A program made the position numbers and the translations under genes. A DNA stretch of 64,000 nt from assembly GCA_043769275.1 (NCBI GenBank), contig JAYVJM010000079.1, positions 1-64,000 of the forward strand. The letters are read 5' to 3'. The stretch is from JAYVJM01 sp043769275 (GTDB lineage: Bacteria > Pseudomonadota > Gammaproteobacteria > Pseudomonadales > UBA7239). Positions 27,824-37,106 of the stretch are shown in pieces; the first letter of the stretch is position 1, and each line of letters opens with the position of its first letter. The notes below the pieces were generated by a model, which saw only the letters and a program-made list of their open reading frames with translations, was not told where the DNA came from and did no database searches.

Positions 27824-30800
27824 TTAGCGATAGCCCTGCTTCTCACTCACCACTGCACCTTGGTATTTGCCGTCCAGCATCAACGTGCGCTCACTGGTGA
27901 CATCCGGATTAAGTGGCTCTGCGTCAATGTAATCCGGTACGCCGTCACCGTCGTCATCGTCATCACAGGCATCACCTAACGCGTCCTCGTTGTTTCCTAA
28001 CTGTTTATCCGTGTTTAACTGATCTTTATTGGCCACCAGCGGGCAGTTGTCTCTGCTGTCAGGCTTGCCATCGCCATCCGTGTCTTTGCCCTGTGGTGGC
28101 AACACGACAGTATCCTCGCAGCCTCGGCTAGTGACTGGCGTGCCCACTGACGTGCCAGGGCAGTAGTCGTTGATATTTGTAACGCCGTCTTGGTCATCAT
28201 CGTCGTTCGGGCGTTGCGCAGTAGAGCAACCGCTCGCGTTAACACCGGTCGCATCTGGCAGCGTGTTAGGGCAGGTGTCCGCGCTGTTGATAACGCTGTC
28301 TTTATCGTCATCGTCATTCGGGCGCTGTGCAGTAGAACAGCCGCTCTCGTTAACACCGGCTGCGCCTAACAACGTATTCGGGCAAGTGTCTGCACTGTTA
28401 ATAACGTTGTCTTGGTCATCATCGTCGGTCGGACGTTGCGCAGAAGAACAACCGTTCGCGTCAACACCAAGCGCACCTAACAACGTATTCGGGCAAACGT
28501 CGGCGCTGTTAATAACGCTGTCTTTGTCATCATCGTCGGTCGGACGTTGCGCAGAAGAGCAGCCATTCACGTCAACACCGAGCGCGCCTGCTGCTGTGTT
28601 TGGGCAAATGTCTTGGGCGTTGAGCACCAAGTCTTTGTCGTCATCGTCATTCGGGCGTTGCGCAAAAGAACAACCCTTCGCATCAACCGCTGCACCGGCT
28701 GCTGTGCCCGGGCAAAGGTCTACATCATTCGGCACGTTGTCGTCATCGTCATCCGTTGATACGGCGGCAAAAGGCGCGTTAAAGCGTGCAACGGCCAGCG
28801 TATCGACTTTAGTGGCTGTTTGCGTGCTGCCCACCAGCAACACCTTGCCACCCTGCACCTCACTCAAGGCATAAGCACCGTCGTTCTCATTCGTGGTGAA
28901 ATCAAGCAGCGTAGTGCCGTCTAATTTACCCGTCGCAGAGTAACGCGCTAGAAACATATCTTCCGCACCCACCGCACCCGCAACACCGCCGACTAAAATT
29001 GCGCCGTCACTTTGCAGAGTGATTGAAGTACCTGTATCGGCATCGTCTGCGCTCGTGGTGATGTCGGCGTGTACGATGCCGCTGCGACCAAAAGCTGTGT
29101 CAAAGCTGCCGTCGCTATTTAACTTCACGACGATCACTTCACCGCTGTTGGCGGCGAGAATTGACGAACCCGTAGCGACAATTTTGCCGTCCGCACTGAC
29201 TTTGACCGCATTTAACTGTGAAGCTAAACCAAGCGTGCTGATGGCGGCATAACCCGTGCTGGCGAAGCTGGTATCCAGCGCGCCATCGGCATTAAAGCGC
29301 GCTACCACAGAATCGGTGCGCGCGCAGGCGGCATCGACACACATCGCACCCACGGTCACCAGTTTGCCGTCGGCCTGCAGAGCAAGGCCGATGTTATTGC
29401 TGCTAGTGGCCACACCATAATTGAGGCGCTTGAGCCCGTTAACACCAAAAGTAGGGTCGAGTCTGCCGCTGGCATCAAGGCGCAACAAAAGGGCTTGTGA
29501 TTGCGCACAGCTTGCGTCCACACAGACATAACCCGCCGCGACCAGCTTGCCGTCGGGCTGCTGCACGAGACTTTGCAGTTTTTCGTAGCCTGCGCCTGCG
29601 CTGAAGGCGTAAACCCCCGCCGTGCCGAAAGTCGTATCCGGTGCGCCGTTGGCATCAAAACGCGCCAACAAAACCTTTTCGCCACCTAGCGATGTTGGCG
29701 CGCCGTTCGCAAAACCGGCCATCACCAGCTTGTGATCGCTCTGCTCGACAATGGCCAAGGCTGCATCGTTTGCCGCAAGCGTAAGGTTGCTCACCACGCT
29801 GCCACCGCTGCCAAAGGCCGTGTCTAGCGTGCCATCGGCTTTGAATTTCACCAGTGTGATGGCCTCGTCTACATTTGCCGCATCGCCTACGTTACTCAAG
29901 CCTGCCGCTACAGAGGTGCCGTCGACCAACTGCACTACCGCATTGGCGTAGCTGTAACCCGTGGCTCCCGCTGTGCTGGTTTTACCGTCTACATCAAAGC
30001 TGGCATCTAAAGCCACAGAATTTTGGCAGAGATCACCCGTGCCGTCGCCGTCGCTGTCTTTCTGATCGGCATTCACAACGAGCGGGCAGTTGTCGGCGGC
30101 ATTAAGCTTGCCATCGCCGTCAATGTCATCGTCACAGGCATCACCCAACGCATCGCCATCTTTATTTTTTTGGTTGGCGTTGGATGCTGTTTTGCAGTTA
30201 TCCACATTGTCTAACACGCCGTCGCCGTCGGTATCGGTTTTGGCATCTATCTGCACTTGTGAACAACCGTTTGCATCCACCACAGCACCGGTTGCAGTAT
30301 TCGGGCATTTATCGTCAAGATCGGGAATGTTGTCGCCGTCAGGGTCTTCACCGCGCGGTGTGGCATCGCAGACATCGCCCAAAGCATCGCGGTCAGCATT
30401 TTTTTGGTCAGGGTTTGGAGTGAGCTTGCAGTTGTCTCTGCTGTCTGGCACGCCGTCGCTATCTGCATCTGCCACCACAACAAGGCAGCCATTATTGGCG
30501 ATGGAACCTGCCACCAAGGGGCATTGATCCGCCGTATCAGCTACGCCGTCATTGTCGTCGTCCAAGTCGCAGGCATCACCGCCGTCTGGCGCGCCGTCGG
30601 TATTGATCTGATCGGCATTTACAACGGTAGGGCAATTGTCTGTAGCATCGACAACGCCGTCTTTATCGGTGTCGACCGGGCTGGTTGCTATAACACAGCC
30701 GACTGCATCCACGGTATCCGCATCTTGAGGCAAGGTGTTTGGGCATTGGTCTATATCGTCTTTCACGCCGTCATTATCGCCGTCGAGCTGTGATGTCGCG

Positions 30801-31738
30801 CAACCCTTAGCATCAACAACCGCACCCGCTGGCGTGCTTGGGCATTTGTCCAGCGCATCATTAACCGTATCTTTATCTGTATCACGCTGTTCTGCTGCGC
30901 AACCGCTGGCATCCACTTTGGCTCCCGCCGCCGTACCCAAACACTTATCTTTTGTTTCGTCGTCTACTTTGTCGCCGTCTTGGTCAAGAATGATAAGCGT
31001 GCCGCTGAAGGTGTAGCTTTGAAAAGTATTGCCCGTCACGCCAATTGATAGACTGCCGCCAACATCGATGCCAACGCCCTCGCCGGTAAAGCTTTTACCG
31101 TCTGCCGAAAATGTCAGCTTCATGTAAAAACGCTCCTGGTCGGGATTGGCCAAAAAATACTGATTCTGCCCACCACACACAGTGCTGTTGCCCGTGCAAC
31201 TGCCACCGGCTGCAGTGGGTACCGCAGGCGAGGAGTTCCACAGTAAGCGCGCATCACTACCTTGGTCTTTATTGCCGCCAAAGGTTATTGCTTGCCCTAG
31301 AGTCAATGCGCGCGTAGCGGCATCGTAAGCGACCGTACCGGCTCCAAACCGGTAAATAGCATTAGGCTGTGTGATGGTTGCATACATCCAGCCAACAACT
31401 GGCGCATTTACCGCAACATCAGTCTTCCAGCTTGGGTAATCCAAAATACCTGTAACGGTTTTTTTGGCGGTATCAATTTTCCATACGCTGGCGTGATTGC
31501 CCACCGCCAGCGGGTTGGCATTGGCAGCATCACCGAAAGGCGGATTGCCTGGCACCATAGTCAAGCCGGGGTCTGATGTTGCCCCCACCGTATCAATGCC
31601 CGTAATGGCACCAGTCACATTGTAATAAGCCGCATAAGCGCTAGGCGTGGAAACAAGGAAGCTGGCGGCCAACAGGCCAAAGGCAAAGAGGCGCGCAGAA
31701 AAACCGCAACGGGAGATACGGGAGTAAATAGAACTCAT
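27824..31738 (-). CDS. Large exported protein with thrombospondin type 3 and delta-60 repeats
   Basis: 1304 residues. Order: signal peptide (about 1-36, ending AYA); a beta-rich N-terminal domain (about 37-245); Asp-rich thrombospondin type 3 calcium-binding repeats (about 248-575; units such as DTDGDGVLDNVDNC); a set of delta-60-like repeats (about 580-990; units such as LDTSFASTGYAAISTLG); five tandem 37-residue Asp/Asn/Cys units (about 993-1190); and a short tail. Both repeat types are known from secreted or surface proteins, and calcium binding is predicted. No sortase, autotransporter or T9SS sorting domain is evident. It is monocistronic, with a gap of about 280 bases before prmC. Function is unknown; adhesion or matrix building is an inference. 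Confidence 0.85.
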   Translation of the reverse strand: MSSIYSRISRCGFSARLFAFGLLAASFLVSTPSAYAAYYNVTGAITGIDTVGATSDPGLTMVPGNPPFGDAANANPLAVGNHASVWKIDTAKKTVTGILDYPSWKTDVAVNAPVVGWMYATITQPNAIYRFGAGTVAYDAATRALTLGQAITFGGNKDQGSDARLLWNSSPAVPTAAGGSCTGNSTVCGGQNQYFLANPDQERFYMKLTFSADGKSFTGEGVGIDVGGSLSIGVTGNTFQSYTFSGTLIILDQDGDKVDDETKDKCLGTAAGAKVDASGCAAEQRDTDKDTVNDALDKCPSTPAGAVVDAKGCATSQLDGDNDGVKDDIDQCPNTLPQDADTVDAVGCVIATSPVDTDKDGVVDATDNCPTVVNADQINTDGAPDGGDACDLDDDNDGVADTADQCPLVAGSIANNGCLVVVADADSDGVPDSRDNCKLTPNPDQKNADRDALGDVCDATPRGEDPDGDNIPDLDDKCPNTATGAVVDANGCSQVQIDAKTDTDGDGVLDNVDNCKTASNANQKNKDGDALGDACDDDIDGDGKLNAADNCPLVVNADQKDSDGDGTGDLCQNSVALDASFDVDGKTSTAGATGYSYANAVVQLVDGTSVAAGLSNVGDAANVDEAITLVKFKADGTLDTAFGSGGSVVSNLTLAANDAALAIVEQSDHKLVMAGFANGAPTSLGGEKVLLARFDANGAPDTTFGTAGVYAFSAGAGYEKLQSLVQQPDGKLVAAGYVCVDASCAQSQALLLRLDASGRLDPTFGVNGLKRLNYGVATSSNNIGLALQADGKLVTVGAMCVDAACARTDSVVARFNADGALDTSFASTGYAAISTLGLASQLNAVKVSADGKIVATGSSILAANSGEVIVVKLNSDGSFDTAFGRSGIVHADITTSADDADTGTSITLQSDGAILVGGVAGAVGAEDMFLARYSATGKLDGTTLLDFTTNENDGAYALSEVQGGKVLLVGSTQTATKVDTLAVARFNAPFAAVSTDDDDDNVPNDVDLCPGTAAGAAVDAKGCSFAQRPNDDDDKDLVLNAQDICPNTAAGALGVDVNGCSSAQRPTDDDDKDSVINSADVCPNTLLGALGVDANGCSSAQRPTDDDDQDNVINSADTCPNTLLGAAGVNESGCSTAQRPNDDDDKDSVINSADTCPNTLPDATGVNASGCSTAQRPNDDDDQDGVTNINDYCPGTSVGTPVTSRGCEDTVVLPPQGKDTDGDGKPDSRDNCPLVANKDQLNTDKQLGNNEDALGDACDDDDDGDGVPDYIDAEPLNPDVTSERTLMLDGKYQGAVVSEKQGYR
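28165..28750 (-). repeat. 111-bp tandem coding repeats
   Basis: Five units of 111 bases, each encoding 37 residues (DDDDKD...CPNT...GCS.AQRP). They vary at scattered positions. They lie within the large gene and are in frame throughout, so unit gain or loss would keep the frame. Confidence 0.8.
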
Positions 31739-32021
31739 GGCTTGCGCCTCCTTGTGAATTATTTTTTGTTAGTTATTCGTGCAGACTGTAACACCGGCTT
31801 TAAGAAGAAAACAATAGGGCAGGAGCTGAAAGCAACGACGGGCGGAAAAATCCCGAGACGACCGCAAGGGAAAGCCGATGAGGCAACAAAAACTTAAGCC
31901 ACGCATTCGGCAATTTTGCCGCATTTATACCCACCATCCAGTCAATCGATTAGACTGTCGCCCCTCCAGCAAAGCCAGCCGACATATATGCAACCTACCA
32001 TCTATCTGCAAGCCTAAAAAA

Positions 32022-32858
32022 ATGAATGCGATAGGCAGCACCTTGCGACGCGCCCAAGACAGGCTGGCCACGGACAACGCACGCTTAGAGGCCGATGTAC
32101 TGTTGGCGCATGTGTTGCAATGCGAGCGCAGCTTTTTGTATGCACAGAGCGATGTACGCTTGAATGACAGCGATGCCTGTCAATTTGAAGGCTATGTGCA
32201 GCGCCGTGCGGCCGGCGAGCCGCTGGCTTACATCACAAAACAGCGCGAGTTTTGGTCGCTAACGCTAGAGGTTAATCACCATACGTTAATCCCCCGCCCC
32301 GATACCGAAACGCTGGTATCCCACGCGCTGGAACTCTGCACCTCAAAAAATGCACGTACGCTGGAGCTAGGCACCGGCAGCGGCGCAATTGCGCTGGCAC
32401 TCGCGTTTGAAAAACCGTTGTGGAAAATTGACGCGGTAGACGTGGTGCCAGAGGCGGTTCTATTGGCGCAAAGAAACCAAGCCGCTTTGGCTATACAAAA
32501 CGTATGCGCTTATCACAGCGACTGGTTTGCGAGCGTGCGTCCAGAACAGTTTGAATTGATTCTCAGCAACCCACCTTATATCGACAGCCATGACCCGCAC
32601 TTGACGATGGGCGATGTGGCGTTTGAGCCACGCACAGCACTTGTGGCGGCGAATAATGGCTTGGCGGATATTTTTTTGATTATTGAGCAGGCTGTGCTTT
32701 TTTTGGCACCGAATGCTTGGCTGCTGCTGGAACACGGTTTCGAGCAAGGCGGGGCTGTACGTGCTTTTATGCTGGAGAAAAACTACGTTGATGTACACAC
32801 CGTGAGCGACCTAGCGGGTTTGCCGCGCGTTACAGCCGGGAGATTTCCAAGTGAATGA
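32022..32858 (+). CDS. prmC: Release factor glutamine methyltransferase PrmC
   Basis: Methylates the GGQ glutamine of release factors. ATG 32022 gives 278 residues (E. coli: 277). The N-terminal helical domain is followed by the SAM-binding LELGTGSGAIALAL and the catalytic NPPY in LSNPPYIDSH. The frame is open 48 codons upstream, without similarity. prfA, normally before prmC, is absent here. Its end overlaps moeB by eight bases. Confidence 0.93.
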   Translation: MNAIGSTLRRAQDRLATDNARLEADVLLAHVLQCERSFLYAQSDVRLNDSDACQFEGYVQRRAAGEPLAYITKQREFWSLTLEVNHHTLIPRPDTETLVSHALELCTSKNARTLELGTGSGAIALALAFEKPLWKIDAVDVVPEAVLLAQRNQAALAIQNVCAYHSDWFASVRPEQFELILSNPPYIDSHDPHLTMGDVAFEPRTALVAANNGLADIFLIIEQAVLFLAPNAWLLLEHGFEQGGAVRAFMLEKNYVDVHTVSDLAGLPRVTAGRFPSE

Positions 32859-33636
32859 CGAGCGGCTGCTGCGCTATAGCCGCCACATTTTACTGGACGG
32901 CTTTGACATTGCCGGTCAGGAACGGCTTATTCAGGCACGCGTGCTGATTGTGGGTGCCGGCGGTTTGGGCTGCGCTGCGGCCATGTATCTGGCGGCGAGC
33001 GGTGTCGGCACGTTAATTATTGCCGATGATGACGTGGTGGACATCAGCAATTTACAGCGTCAAATTGGGCATAGCACCGCCGATATTGGCCGCGCAAAAG
33101 TGAACTCGCTCGCAGACCGACTCCGTGCGCTCAATCCGAACGTGAACGTAGTGCCTTTACATGCGCGCTTGTTAGGCAGCGCGTTACGGGAGACGGTAGG
33201 CTCTGTCGATACCGTACTGGATTGCTCGGATAATTTTATGACGCGCCACGCGATCAATCGCGCCTGTGTCGCACAGCAAAAACCGTTGGTATCAGGTGCC
33301 GCTATTCGCTTCGAAGGGCAAGTGGTGGTGTTTAATCAGGCCGCAGACAGTCCCTGCTATGCCTGCTTGTACGGGGAACAACCAGAGGAAGACGACACTC
33401 TAAGCTGCAGCGAACTCGGTGTTCTGGCTCCGCTTGTCGGCGTTGTCGGCTCACTACAGACTGCAGAAGCTTTGCGGCTTTTGGTAGGTTTTGGCAAAAA
33501 AGAGAGCAAGAAGGATTGTTGCTTACATGTGATCGACTTGCGCTGCATGGAGTGGCGATCGATCACGCTCAAAAAAGACCCGCAATGCACCGTGTGTGCT
33601 AGCACAATCACTGAGGCACTAACTCACCATGTTTGA
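32851..33636 (+). CDS. moeB: MoeB/ThiF-family sulfur-carrier adenylyltransferase
   Basis: E1-like enzyme that adenylates the C-terminus of a sulfur carrier (MoaD or ThiS). 261 residues. The nucleotide loop GAGGLGCAAAMYLAASGVG, the DVVDISNLQRQIGH block, and zinc-site pairs CYAC and CTVC are intact. The start is GTG at 32851 with GGGAG nine bases upstream, overlapping prmC by eight bases. MoeB follows from the prmC-moeB order seen in gammaproteobacteria; ThiF would look similar, so the carrier is not fixed by this sequence. Confidence 0.85.
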   Translation: MNDERLLRYSRHILLDGFDIAGQERLIQARVLIVGAGGLGCAAAMYLAASGVGTLIIADDDVVDISNLQRQIGHSTADIGRAKVNSLADRLRALNPNVNVVPLHARLLGSALRETVGSVDTVLDCSDNFMTRHAINRACVAQQKPLVSGAAIRFEGQVVVFNQAADSPCYACLYGEQPEEDDTLSCSELGVLAPLVGVVGSLQTAEALRLLVGFGKKESKKDCCLHVIDLRCMEWRSITLKKDPQCTVCASTITEALTHHV

Positions 33637-34708
33637 TGCGCAAAAACTCTTCACCGTGAAACCATTGGATCGTCGCCTGCAAGCTGCAACACAAGACAAA
33701 ATTGACCAAAAAATCAAGCCGTACGGGGCGTTAGGCGTATTGGAGCAAGTGGCTTTGCAGGTTGCGCTAATCCAAAAAACCCTCTCGCCGACACTAAAAC
33801 GGCCTCAAATGCTGCTGTTTGCTGGCGATCACGGCATTGTGGCGGAAGGTGTCAGCCCATTTTTGCAAGTAGTTACGCAGCAAATGGTGCGCAATTTTAT
33901 GGAAGGCGGCGCGGCGATCAACGTGTTTTGTCGACAACATGGCATTGCCGTTGAAGTAGTGGACGCTGGCGTAAATGGCGACTTGTCAGGCCTCCCCATC
34001 ACACAAGCAAAAGTGGCGATGGGTACGCGAAGTTTTTTGCACGAGCCGGCCATGACGGCTGTGCAGTGTGAACAAGCGATTGCCCGAGGTGCTGCACTGG
34101 CGCGCGCCAAGTCTGAATCAGGCTGCAACGTGCTGGCTCTGGGTGAAATGGGCATTGGAAATACGTCCTCTGCTGCCGCGATATTTAGTGTTTTGTCTGG
34201 CGTTCCAGTCGCTGAATGCGTCGGTCGCGGCACAGGACTAGACAGTGCCGGCCTTCATCACAAGGTAGACGTGCTGCAACAGGCGATTGCGTTTCATGGC
34301 ACGATACATGACCCCTTTACCATTTTGTGTACCTTTGGCGGCTTTGAAGTTGCCATGATGTGTGGCGCAATGCTGGCGGCCTGTGAACAAAGCATGCTGG
34401 TGTCTATTGACGGCTTTATTGCTAGCTGTGCGGCGGCCATTGCCTTTGCACTGGAGCCACATGCGCGTGATTACTGCGTTTTCTCCCACCTTTCCGGTGA
34501 ATGTGGGCACAAAAAGCTGCTGGACTACTTGCAGGTGACACCGCTGGTGTCGCTTGGCATGCATTTAGGCGAAGGCAGCGGCTCGGCGGTAACTTATCCG
34601 CTGTTGGTTTCTGCCGTTAGTTTTTTCAATGAAATGACCTCGTTTGATGAGGCGGGCGTTGATAAACAAATCGTAGAGCCTGAGCCTAAACCCGCTCTAC
34701 ACGCCTAA
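33629..34708 (+). CDS. cobT: Nicotinate-nucleotide-dimethylbenzimidazole phosphoribosyltransferase CobT
   Basis: Makes alpha-ribazole phosphate for the lower ligand of cobalamin. 359 residues. Conserved blocks: GDHGIVAEGVS, GEMGIGNTSSAAA and the C-terminal GMHLGEGSG with the catalytic Glu. It overlaps moeB by eight bases, so it is read with prmC-moeB. No other cobalamin genes are in the window; such an isolated cobT fits a cell that salvages or remodels cobamides, or has its other genes elsewhere. Confidence 0.93.
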   Translation: MFDAQKLFTVKPLDRRLQAATQDKIDQKIKPYGALGVLEQVALQVALIQKTLSPTLKRPQMLLFAGDHGIVAEGVSPFLQVVTQQMVRNFMEGGAAINVFCRQHGIAVEVVDAGVNGDLSGLPITQAKVAMGTRSFLHEPAMTAVQCEQAIARGAALARAKSESGCNVLALGEMGIGNTSSAAAIFSVLSGVPVAECVGRGTGLDSAGLHHKVDVLQQAIAFHGTIHDPFTILCTFGGFEVAMMCGAMLAACEQSMLVSIDGFIASCAAAIAFALEPHARDYCVFSHLSGECGHKKLLDYLQVTPLVSLGMHLGEGSGSAVTYPLLVSAVSFFNEMTSFDEAGVDKQIVEPEPKPALHA

Positions 34709-34839
34709 TGCCAACACTAAAAACAGAAGGCAAACCCCAAAACGTGCGCATCTCCGTTTGTGCCGGCTCTATCGAAGCGCGTAGATGCTGCATTTTTGTT
34801 ATCCACATGGGCGAACTGCTACCATGCTTATCCCTGTAA

Positions 34840-35691
<852 letters not shown>

Positions 35692-35740
35692 AACCTGCGT
35701 ATTAAAACAAGATGCTCGATCGCCCCCCCGTTCGCCATGA

Positions 35741-35816
35741 TGTTTCCGCTCGTCCTAAGCCTGTCGAAGGACTCGAATAGCTCCGCTCATGGCTCGACAA
35801 ACCCACCGAACGGAGT
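35741..35816. repeat. REP-like repeat between dapB and queG
   Basis: Contains CGTCCTAAGCCTGTCGAAGG and a diverged opposing arm (GGCTCGACAAACC, then CGAACGGAG). The distal end CGAACGGAG lies five to six bases before the queG start codon and looks like its ribosome-binding site. Confidence 0.7.
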
Positions 35817-35819
35817 CTT

Positions 35820-36968
35820 ATGCTTAACCCCACCCTAAGCCTACAAAAACTACAAAGCTGGGCACTGGAGCTGGGCTTTCAGCAAGTGGGCATAAGCGAC
35901 ATCGACATCAGTGCCCACGCCCAACACCTGCAAAACTGGTTGAGTAAAAAACATCACGGCAGTATGGCATGGATGGAAAAACACGCCGCGCTACGCGCCG
36001 ATCCGCACCGATTATTGCCGGATGCGACAGAAGCGAAAAACTTGCGTGTCATTTCTGTGCGTATGGATTATTTGCCAGACGATAATGCACCAAACGACAA
36101 GTTGCCTGCGAAAAAAAACAACCTGATCGCCAAGGTCAGCGCCGATGGCACGGCCTATATCGCGCGTTACACCTTGGGGCGCGACTACCATAAAGTGCTG
36201 CGCAAGCGGCTGGCGGCACTGGCTCTGCGTATTGAACAACACGCACAGGAACCTGCATCAGACAGCGGGCAACATTTCCGCGCGCTCGTCGACAGCGCGC
36301 CTTTGCTGGAGCGCGCCTTTGCCGAAAAAGCCGGCTTAGGCTGGATAGGCAAAAACACCATGCTGATTAACAGCCGTGCTGGCTCGTATTTTTTTCTGGG
36401 CGAAATACTCACCGATCTGCCGTTGCCTGTAAGCACTGCTCCGCCAGACGCACATTGCGGCAGTTGCACAGCCTGCCTCGATTTATGCCCCACAAAAGCC
36501 TTTGTTGCGCCTTATCAGCTCGACGCACGCCGCTGCATTTCCTATCTCACCATTGAAAATAAAGGGGCTATTCCGCTGGAATTGCGCCCGCTGATTGGCA
36601 ATCGTATTTTTGGTTGCGATGACTGCCAAGCCGTCTGCCCGTGGAATAAATTTGCGCACGCATCAATGGAAGAGGATTTTCAGCCGCGCCACGGCCTAGA
36701 CCATATCGCGCTCATTGAGCTCTTTGGCTGGAATGAAGAAGAGTATCTGCACAAAACCGCCGGTTCCGCGCTGCGACGCATTGGTTACGCCGGCTGGCTG
36801 CGCAACATTGCCGTCGCGCTGGGCAATGCACACCGTCGCGCCGACATTACTGATGCGCTGCTCGCACGACGGGATGATCCTTCAGGCTTGGTACGCGAGC
36901 ACGTAGCGTGGGCGCTTGGCAGGCATAGCGCGGCAACTTTCCTTCCGATTGGCGGAACAAAAAACTAA
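35820..36968 (+). CDS. queG: Epoxyqueuosine reductase QueG
   Basis: Cobalamin-dependent last step of queuosine synthesis in tRNA. 382 residues. Two 4Fe-4S sites: CGSCTACLDLCP and CDDCQAVCP. The N-terminal cobalamin-binding domain has RYTLGRDYHKVLRKRL. The C-terminus has HEAT-like repeats (from about residue 330: RDDPSGLVREHVAWALGRH). The presence of cobT nearby fits a B12-dependent enzyme, though the two are not in one operon. Confidence 0.95.
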   Translation: MLNPTLSLQKLQSWALELGFQQVGISDIDISAHAQHLQNWLSKKHHGSMAWMEKHAALRADPHRLLPDATEAKNLRVISVRMDYLPDDNAPNDKLPAKKNNLIAKVSADGTAYIARYTLGRDYHKVLRKRLAALALRIEQHAQEPASDSGQHFRALVDSAPLLERAFAEKAGLGWIGKNTMLINSRAGSYFFLGEILTDLPLPVSTAPPDAHCGSCTACLDLCPTKAFVAPYQLDARRCISYLTIENKGAIPLELRPLIGNRIFGCDDCQAVCPWNKFAHASMEEDFQPRHGLDHIALIELFGWNEEEYLHKTAGSALRRIGYAGWLRNIAVALGNAHRRADITDALLARRDDPSGLVREHVAWALGRHSAATFLPIGGTKN

Positions 36969-37001
36969 GCTCGTCTATTGTTAAGCATGCGCCTCTTTCA
37001 T

Positions 37002-37080
37002 GCTTCGATACGCGCAAAAAACTGTGCTACTCCGCACGAACGGTAAATTACAACCCGTTCGCGCTGAGCTTGTCGAAGGG
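37002..37080. repeat. REP-like inverted pair, one long-form and one short-form arm
   Basis: First arm: GCTTCGATACGCGC...CTACTCCGCACGAACGG (42 bases, long form, 37002-37043). Second arm, opposite sense: CCCGTTCGCGCTGAG then CTTGTCGAAGGG (short form, 37054-37080). Both share the outer ends CTTCGA and CGAACGG. It lies directly before the glycosylation cluster. Confidence 0.75.
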
Positions 37081-37106
37081 CAATCGACCCAAAGGAATAC
37101 GCGCGC

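Noticed and set aside
28165..28750. CRISPR-like regular 111-bp repetition
   Set aside because: Units are contiguous, with no spacers, and code in frame for 37-residue protein repeats.
28170..28874. Long plus-strand open frame of 234 codons with repeated SSSSFGRCAVEQPL units
   Set aside because: It is the complement of the tandem repeats of the large minus-strand gene; its repeats mirror that gene and it has no signal or domain.
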